From positions 1,488,001-1,552,000 of the forward strand of contig NC_054744.1 in the NCBI RefSeq assembly GCF_018143015.1: 64,000 nucleotides of DNA. Reading direction: 5' to 3'. Shown one piece after another: positions 55,975-64,000 of the stretch (within the stretch, counting starts at the first letter, position 1; each line of letters opens with the position of its first letter). Under the pieces are notes generated by a model that was given only the letters and a program-made list of their open reading frames with translations, was not told where the DNA came from and ran no database searches. The DNA is from Lytechinus variegatus (taxonomy: Eukaryota; Echinodermata; Echinoidea; Temnopleuroida; Toxopneustidae). A program made the position numbers and the translations under genes.

Positions 55975-56310
55975 CAAATAGAGTGATCCTTGAAGTTGAC
56001 GTCACCGGAAAGGGGAGAGAAACTTTTACTTTTTAGAATATTTTTGGAGTATCTCGTATCATGTTAATGAAAATGTTTCGACTAAGACTTTGATCTAATT
56101 ACCTGTAAGATCAACTCTGGATATTGTGTCTAATCGCTAGACGCGGACCAAAACAACTTGGAGGAGGAGCAAACAATAAAATGTAACCACAAACTTTGTA
56201 AACAGCACCAGAAACCTTCACCAGCAATTTCGAAAACCCAATCTCTAAAGATGTACACAAAAGAGTTTTGAGTGACGTCAACTTTCAAAAGACCAGTCTC
56301 TGTGCGAAGT
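55975..56310. mobile_element. Inverted-repeat element with CREs in both arms
   Basis: Left arm GTGATCCTTGAAGTTGACGTCACC (written in parts: CCTTGAAG, TTGACGTCACC) at 55984-56006; right arm GAGTGACGTCAACTTTCAAA at 56270-56289. Each arm has TGACGTCA (55997-56004, 56273-56280). Outer ends and target duplication are not sharply defined. Confidence 0.6.
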
Positions 56311-59167
56311 AATGGCGTCGCGGAATACCATTGCAGTAGTACACGGAAACTGACTGGACGTGTTTCGCTGTATTTGTGGATTTGATAAATAAAGGATAAT
56401 TTTTACCATTAAGTCAACGAAGATAATAATTATTATAATAGATCACCAGACATTACAGTATCAGTTCGGAGGTAAGTTGGATGCCAAGAAATTGAGATGT
56501 GCTCGAGTGGTGTGTAAGTTTTTACGACCGTCTTGTGGATATTGGATGGTGGTGGTATTTGGTTCATGAACTTTTTGGTAGAAAGAATTGATACCACCGT
56601 GTATTGACTGGGAGTCAATTGGTGAGTCGTGCCACGCCGCATCCCCGGGCGTGCGTGGTCGAGGCCCTTGACTTGTACCTGTATTGGCATGCCAGTCCAT
56701 TGCGGGGGAATGACTAACTGCATTGAGTACAGGCGAATTGCAATCCAATGTGTGTAGGATGGTTTTGGAACCTGTTGCTCTCTTCTAGTACAACTATACT
56801 GCAGAGCTACCAAGTCTCACGCATTATGCGTGAGACTCAAGCATTTTGGACTCTTGTTCATCCCTTCAAATCTCTGTCTCGTGCAACTATCACAGTCTAT
56901 CCCCATATACATTGTACACAATGTCTGTGATCTCACTCAGATTCACAGAAAATCTCACGCAGAACTGGTCTTTGAACTTAGCATCTCTGCTAATCCCGTC
57001 TATAGGTCGGTCCTAAGATAGTCTTAGAAGAGTGCACATTTGGCACTCATCCTACGAACGAGGTTACTTATATTTTGGGTATTTAAGACATGTAATCCCT
57101 GTTATTGTTTTTTTATTTTATTTTACCCGATCATTCCTTCAAAAATTGAATTCAATTGCAATTCTCATTTCAGTTCTTTGTGTGTGTAGTGAATTATTGC
57201 CTTAGAGGGGGAAGGAAGTTCACTCTGACAAAATATTTACTGTAAAAAGAAAGAAATTATTAAAAATATTTGTAGATGTTTTAGGAATATCTATCATTTT
57301 TCAATTACAATTACCAATTACTTTTACAATTCTTTCTAAAAAGTCATAATATTCATTTATATTTTGTGTAGCACCACTCATTCAATGAACAAGGTTATGA
57401 TATAACCACCCATTTCAACATTATTTCAAGTTAGAGAGAAACTGACAAAAGGAAGAGAGCATTGATCATTATTGACATTCTCAATAATATGTACATGTAC
57501 CTGTATATCTGCTTGCTTGTTGTTGTTTTTCGTTTGTTGTTCGTTTGCTTGCTTCATTTGTAGAAATCATGATGTATGACATGTAAACTGAAGGGAAAAG
57601 AGAAATAAGCAATCCAGAATTTTACTGTAATTAATTAGTAATCAATGTTATGTAATTAAGAATAGTTGATAGAATTAGAATTATTTTCTTTATATACCTT
57701 TATACCGCATCTACTGGAAAAATACAGTTGTGTCTGCAGTCAAGTTTCCAGGTCTATCTTGTACTGTACGTTGTCTTCCTAGCTTGGATAAATCGCTATC
57801 TGTGCTATTTGTCCTTTTTGCTATTTTCCCTTTAACAATTTCGATTACAAATTACAATTACATATTCTACTTTAAAAAAAATGTAATTATATTTGATCAA
57901 TTGCTTTGTAATTGAGCATAAGTGCCATAACCCTGATGAGAGTAATAAAAAACTTAAAAATTATAAGAACTTCTGAATAGGTATACGATGCAGGGCCCTC
58001 CTGGGCATAAACGCATCTGGTATTTGACCTGGATTTTGCCGGGGACCGGCAACTTTCTTTAACTTTGATGTATTTTCCTCAAAATCTTCTCCAATATTTG
58101 TTTAAATATTTTTTCTGTTATTTTTACAAAAACTTTTTGTCAGGGTGAACTTCCCCTTTAAATAGTAGACACAGATCTATTAAAACAGGAGGGTACATGT
58201 ATGCCCTTCCCTGTCCCATTTTAACAATGTTGCTTGTGCAACTCCCTACCATACTTATGAAAGTAACTAAAGGTGACTATTATGGTTACTTTGAATACTG
58301 GGTCTTGTTCTTTCTAACAAAATGTTTTTAACAATGAATTTGATTTCATTTATGATATGTTAAAATAAACCCTATTTCCCCTGTTATTAATACTCTATTT
58401 GTGTTTGATAATTCATCTCACTATATTTTACATGTAATCAAACTTTTAATGATATTAAAAAAAACATTCCAATTAGTTTTGAGTGAATAAAGAGGGTCCC
58501 TTGACAAGTTGAAAACAGACCTTCTAATTATACGTGTACAGGTTTTTTCCTTTTGCTTCACCAGTGTACATTGTACTACTATACTGACTTGCACAATTTA
58601 TAAAAGGTAAATTAAATCAAGAATACACATTTGTTTACAAATCTCTAAAACTTACATAAACTACTGTAGGCTTACATTGCAATGAAAAGTCTTGTATATT
58701 GGAATGGTGACATGCATTTTTGAAAATAATTAAAACTCGAAAAATAATGCAAGTTTGAAGTCAAACTAACCTAAAAAGACCAAAGCCATGTACAAGTATT
58801 GTAATGTTTGCTACTCTTTCAATCATTTCTTGTTTTCACAGTCACACAATTCATGTAAATTGATTTTTTTTGAAATGTGAGATTATGATGTGCCTTCATT
58901 TGAAATTTTTGACACCATTCAGATATTTGTTAGAACAAGATTTATGACCAGCAGTCATTATTTAATGCCACTGGATATTCTCAACTGTCTCCAACATCAG
59001 TAACCCTACGGTTTTGGCTTAGGAATATTTCGGTTGTACACTGGGTTCACCCCCCCAGTCTGTCTCTGTTACAGGTATTTCCAATGCTTTTCAGCTTTCA
59101 CAAAATCTTGGGGGGGGGGGGGGGGGGTCAACAAATAAAAATAGCAGGGCCTGCTGGGAGAACAGTT
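56311..59167. other. Intergenic, one GC-richer patch and repeat scraps
   Basis: 56500-57010 is less AT-rich and has an exact hairpin GTCTCACGCAT / ATGCGTGAGAC at 56812-56834; I cannot assign it. 58062-58157 ends GGTGAACTTCCCCT next to TTAA and looks like a relative of the TTAA MITE right end. An 18-base G-run is at 59110-59127. Confidence 0.45.
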
Positions 59168-60000
59168 TTTGTCTCACCTACATAGCAGAGTGAGACTATA
59201 GGCGTTGCTTTTCCGACGGCGGCGGCGTCAACATCAAATCTTAACCTAAGGTTAAGTTTTTGAAATGACATCATAACTTACAAAGTATATGGACCTAGTT
59301 CATGAAACTTGAAAATAAGTTTAATCAAGTATCAACAAACATCATGCATGAGTTTCACGTCACATGACCAAGGTCAAAGGTCATTTAGGGTCAATGAACT
59401 TTGGCAGAATTGGGGGTATCTGTTGAATTACCATCATAACTTTGAAAGTTTATGGATCTGATTCATGAAACTTGGACATAATAATCAAGTATTACTGAAC
59501 ATCCTGTGCAAGATTCAGGTCACATGATCAAGGTCAAAGGTCATTTTGGGTCAATGAACTTTGGCCGAATTGGGGTATTTGTTGAATTACCATCATAACT
59601 TTGAAAGTATGTTGGTCTAGTTCATAAAACTTGGACATATGAGTAATCAAGTATCACTGAACATCCTGTGCGCATTTTAGGTCACATGACCAAGGTCAAA
59701 GGTCAATGAACTTTGGCCATAATGGGGGTATCTGTTGAATTACCATCATAACTTGGCAAGTTTATTGATCTGACTTTTGAAACTTGGACATAAGAGTAAT
59801 CAAGTATCACTGAATATCCTGTGCAAGTTTCAGGTCACATGATCAAGGTCAAAGGTCATGTGAGGTCAATGAACTTTGGCCACATTGGGGGTATTTGTTG
59901 AATTACCATCCTATTTCTGTAAAGTGTATTGGTCTAGTTCATAAAACGTGGAAATAAGAGTAACCAAGTATCACTGAACATCTTGTGCGAGTTATAGTAG
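59168..60000. repeat. 160-bp-period tandem repeat, long copy
   Basis: Starts TTTTTGTCTCACCTACATAG with hairpin partner AGAGTGAGAC, then CGGCGGCGGCGTCAACATC, then five units of about 158-160 bp; CATCATAACTT lies near 59268, 59430, 59588 and 59742, with a changed fifth at 59907. The exact DR1 motif AGGTCAAAGGTCA is at 59371, 59531, 59693 and 59846. Same family as 22512-23030. Confidence 0.87.
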
Positions 60001-61879
60001 TTTTCAAAGTCAGCACTGCTGCTATGTTGAATCGCGTGATGCAGGTGAGACGGCCAGAGGCATTCCACATGTTGGAACTGAAGTGGCTACACTCGATAAA
60101 TAAACTGTTATTATAATTATTATTATTACAAATAATTATCGACTTGCCATATGGAAACTGACACATGACTTCAAAGACAAAGCTGTATTAGAGATTTGAC
60201 TAATGCATTGTTAGCTGTAGGCCGACATGTACATGGGTATGCACATTTTTAGTTGAACATACAGTATGTCAATTTCTGACGTTCAGCATTTCAAATTCTG
60301 TTTCATTAAGCATTGAATGGCAATGATCAATTCAGATTAAACCAGTCAATATCTACATTGTGTACTGCATGAATTGAAGTCAGTGGGACCAAGGTCACTC
60401 CATCACAATAGGAGCACAGTCTGTTTCATAGAACCATGGACAGAAGCCATGCATAACATCTAATTTGAGGTTAAGAACCCCCTGCTATTGAACTCTATGA
60501 TAAACTTGTAAGCAAACAGCATGGGTCCTGAATACATGTATAGTTTCTTTTCTCTCACATTTTTTCTGTCTGTAGGATAGTTGCACCGCCCCGCAACATT
60601 GTAAACTACATGTAAATTCCATTTTGTCTGTCCCTCCCTGCTCCCTTTTATCTGCTCTCTCTCTCTCTTAAAAAAATTCTTCCAGGTGTTCTTACAAAGC
60701 CAAGGGGGGTTGCATTTGATCATTCAACTGTATATTTTGTGAATCACACTGTTATTCAGCTCTTTAGAAGGTCAACAGTAGATTTTGTATATATACATGT
60801 AATATAGCTTTTCCATGTGTTTGGTGCAGTTTCCATCGTGCTTTAAGAAAAATCAGTTTCCCTTGACCCTTCAGGGCTCATATGAGAATTACAGACCCCC
60901 TTTCACTCATGTGTTAAATCATAGCTCATCATAAAATCATCATAAATCAATCCCACAATAGATTTTGCTTTAATTCACTGACATTAGTCACAATTAACAG
61001 TACATCAGAACTAGATACTTTAATCGGGAACTTGTCCAGCTCAATGAAAAGTTAAATGGCCTGAAATAAAACTTACCATAATTTTGGTTAGTTCATTGCG
61101 TGAAAAACCGGAACTGCATTGTGGATAATGATAATTGAAATGAAATACAAAAATGCATTCCAGCCTCCCCAAAGGCCTTAATTATGAAAGAGTATGAGCA
61201 TGACATTGTTTCTATCATTTACATTTTGATATACAAACATTTTGTCTATTTTTAATGAATTATTTTAATCCATTAAGTCATGTGATCTTTACTTACACCT
61301 GTCCGGCATCATGTATAACTTTCCTGGTAAACTCCAAACAAGATGCCATAGATTTTCTTTTCTCTTTGGGATTCCCAGTTTCCCCAAATATTTAAAATGC
61401 AGAAAAAAGTATGATATTCTTGTACTACAAATCTTGTTCTTGTAACGTACATGTTGTACAGGCATGCGTCTATCCCACATGTACACCTACATTGTTGGTA
61501 TTTTTACTGCTCTATGGTTCATGGGTTTTAAAATGTTAATATGTATTATCAGCTTACCATGAAAAATCTGGGAAAATAGAAAAATAGGAATTTAGTATAT
61601 TTGAAGACATTCATGGTGAAGTTGAACAGTCAAGTGTTTTCATGTAAGTGTGAGACGTAACTTTCGATATCCTTTAAACTGAGCTTCTCTGATTTCATCT
61701 TGTGAAGGGTTCAAAATGAGAGGATTGTCAGAGAAAATCTATCTTGTTAAAAATCATAGATGTACATGGTATTTGAGGCTAACTGCCATTAAAAATGAAA
61801 GTAGGCAGTATATTATATCTATCATGCAGTGTACATGTGGATAGTGAGTGTGCATGTTTGGTACGTGTAGGGAACGCTG
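60001..61879. other. Intergenic, nothing recognised
   Basis: AT-rich sequence with a CTCTCT run near 60655. No coding frame or element end recognised. Confidence 0.5.
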
Positions 61880-61883
61880 TTAA

Positions 61884-61980
61884 AGGACAAGTCCGCCCGC
61901 ACAAGAAGTTGATTTGAATAAAAAGAGAAAAATCCAAGCATAATGCTGAAAACTTTAATATCAAAATCAGATTTTCTTAC
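61884..61980. mobile_element. TTAA-flanked MITE, copy 7, left end only
   Basis: TTAA then AGGACAAGTCCGCCCGC, AGTTGATTTGAATAAAAAGA and AAATCAGATTTTCTTA. The family match stops near 61980; the rest is missing. Confidence 0.8.
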
Positions 61981-62329
61981 AATTGCATGTATGGCCATGT
62001 GTTATGAGGTCGCCTACTTTTTGCGTTACATTACATGGTGGTTTTTGCTTTTGGACAGCCTTTTTAACTTCATAAGTCTTTATCTCACTATACATCCTTT
62101 GATAGTAAAAGTATATATTTTCTGAAAGGATATTGCTCACCTATCCCAAATATGCATTAAAAATAGCATTAGGTGTAAGGCATTAGTGTTATATTTTGTT
62201 GAAAAGAAAAATATTAATATTTATTGGGTTTATAGTAAAAAAAAATTACTTCAAAATTTACGAAAAATGTTCTGGCTTCAATTCAATCCAAATTGCAATT
62301 CCGCATAGTGCATAATGCAGAGTCTGAAG

Positions 62330-62600
62330 TAGTGAGACCACTGGCAGATCCAGGGGGGGGGGGCACTGCCCCCCTTTTGATAGGCACAATTAAAATGTGT
62401 AATGTAAAAATGCCATTAAAACACTTGTATGCCCCCCTCAGAAACAAGCCCGGTAAAAGTTGTTGTAATTTTCTCAAAGTTTTAGTAAATATCTTATTTT
62501 CAGGGATATTTAAATCAGAAAATAAAGTATTTTCTGATTTAGGTAAATGTTGCTAAAGTAAATTCCCGATCGGAGAATACAACGAGTCTGGTATTCTTCA
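62330..62600. repeat. Fragment with G-run hairpin and worn Harbinger-like end
   Basis: GGCAGATCCAGG, G-run, GCACTGCC, C-run forms a short hairpin (62342-62376). From about 62450, GGTAAAAGTTGTTGTAATTT and ATTCCCGATCGGAGAATAC resemble the AGGTGGTTTC-ended MITE family at 16733 and 17491. Both are fragments. Confidence 0.45.
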
Positions 62601-64000
62601 ACATTCAGTCTGTTTGATATATGCCCATCAGTCTTTTGCATCTTAATATGTTGTGGTCTATGGAACAGCAACCAGGACATAGATTCAAGAGGATTCTAGT
62701 TTATTTCCTGGTAATGTTAAAGATACTTTCTCACTATTCAGACTTTGATGCATCAGATCAGGAATACAAAATCATTGATGTTATTATTATGTTTTATTCT
62801 TCAGAATTAAAGTACATTACTGTTTAATAGATACAGTATGTTGTGCAAATTTCCGATTAGTATTATTGCAATTGCAGTGTACATGTATTTCATTTTGTGA
62901 GTAGAAAGAGAGAGATAGACAGACAGAACGAGTGCGTTTTATGAAAATAATTTAGTTCTTTAATTTGATGTTGGAGGAAATGCAATGCAATAAAGATTGA
63001 TAAAAATGAATGAGAGAGAGAGAGTGAGAGAGTGAGAATATGAGAGGGAGAGAAAATAGAAGAAAGGAAAAAAAAGAGAAAGAAGAATTACCCAACAGAG
63101 TCATTTAACAATACAGAAACCTACCATCATGTTTATAAGCTTGTAAATGAATACTCTTTTTATACCCACACTTCACTACTACGTGTCATAGACTTCAATA
63201 CATCTCTGTGTCATTTATAGGAAGAAATACTAACTGGCGTTGCATTTTTAAACCAAAGGACTCTCTGAGAAATGCTTTGTACTTTGTTTTGAGACAATTT
63301 AAATTTGTCACTCTTAAAAGGAGCAAATGAGCTCTGAATGGTTCCATCCATTAGGCTTCAAACTAGTCCAGTTAATCAACAATAGCCATCTTCTTGTGGA
63401 TTTATAAAAAAGGAGAGTGACTTCCATTTTCTTTTGAGATTATTTCTGTGGATTATTGATCATGACCCAGTCATTTAGAGAAATAACTTGTGTAGAATGG
63501 TGTTGAAGTGGTATTGACATGCTTGGATGGGTGATCTTTTACCCCCCTCCATTTCCGTCCTGCCTGTTATACCTACGTCAAGTATGGATTTTGAAGGAAA
63601 TCAATAATGCTTTGACAATTATTTGTGAGGAATGGTAGTCAAAATGAACTTCCAAGGTAAGTGGTAATGAAGATTCTTAGGAAAGTGAAGATATTCCATC
63701 ATTGTACTAACAATGTCATGAAAGTAATGTATAATATAGTGAATTAATGTGTTCATGCTATTCAAATATATTAAAATTTCTCTGGTTACATAGAATTGGA
63801 AATAAGAATACATTGGTGGATTATTTTCACTTTATAAATTTATCTATTAATTTGTTTGTTTATTTATTAATTAATTTATTAATTTATTATTAATTAATGA
63901 ATTTCATTCAGCCATTCACTCACTCACTCCAACCTTCATTTAAGGTTCTCAAGAGGTTTACTCTGAAAATTTTGGACAGAAGTATTAATATCTGATAATT
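62601..64000. other. Intergenic with simple repeats
   Basis: GA-rich simple sequence at about 62905-63090 and TTAATTTATTAA-type sequence at 63836-63900. No gene recognised. Confidence 0.6.

Noticed and set aside
56433-56813. 126-codon minus-strand frame
   Set aside because: No family resemblance; another frame of similar length overlaps it in the same GC-richer patch.

Overview
The window looks like animal nuclear DNA, most likely from an echinoderm such as a sea urchin. The reasons are one gene split into many small exons by long introns, AT-rich introns, frequent poly-G/poly-C runs, a tRNA-derived SINE, Penelope-like and CR1/L2-like retroelement pieces, and a very dense load of short inverted-repeat elements (MITEs). 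The echinoderm assignment is inference; a species cannot be named from the sequence alone.

There is one clear host gene, on the + strand: the 3' part of a CREB-regulated transcription coactivator (CRTC/TORC). I could place ten exons between 9045 and 36950. They join in one open frame of 544 residues ending in a stop codon, and every splice phase agrees. The frame carries the SIK/AMPK phosphosite block (WRRTNSDSALHTS), the RPRSCEVPGINI block, the SLPDLTNLHIPSPLPTPLDPE block, a glutamine-rich segment, a PDIIFT box and the acidic C-terminal activation region. The N-terminal CREB-binding exons are not visible and should lie upstream of base 1. The 3'UTR starts at 36951 and its end is unknown.

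Layout: 1-9044 is an upstream intron holding a TACCC-ended MITE with nested hairpins (401-957), a 160-bp MITE (1177-1338), a 157-bp-period repeat (2521-2945), a Penelope-like element with inverted ends (3420-4920), a TA-flanked MITE (5630-5901) and a head-to-head MITE pair (6865-7490). The intron 9097-19749 holds several MITE families, a very recent 358-bp tandem duplication and a Tc1/mariner-type element. Introns 19836-29494 hold more MITEs, a 160-bp-period repeat, a 48-bp minisatellite and nested insertions. 29495-36950 is the exon-dense part. 36951-45471 is presumed 3'UTR and flank with few repeats. 45472-64000 shows no host gene and is mostly repeats: hAT-like pieces, a SINE, a hammerhead-like motif, a LINE inserted in a TTAA MITE, a foldback array and a second 160-bp-period repeat.

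Three themes deserve attention. (1) A TTAA-flanked MITE family occurs at least seven times and carries a CRE palindrome (TGACGTCA) or its C-to-T decay products at one internal position; other repeats carry more CREs, so the locus of a CREB coactivator is rich in mobile-element CREs. (2) The 157-160-bp-period repeats carry seven exact copies of AGGTCAAAGGTCA, the consensus DR1 nuclear-receptor site. (3) A 58-60-bp minisatellite runs across an exon end and its splice donor, and only the first unit keeps GT.
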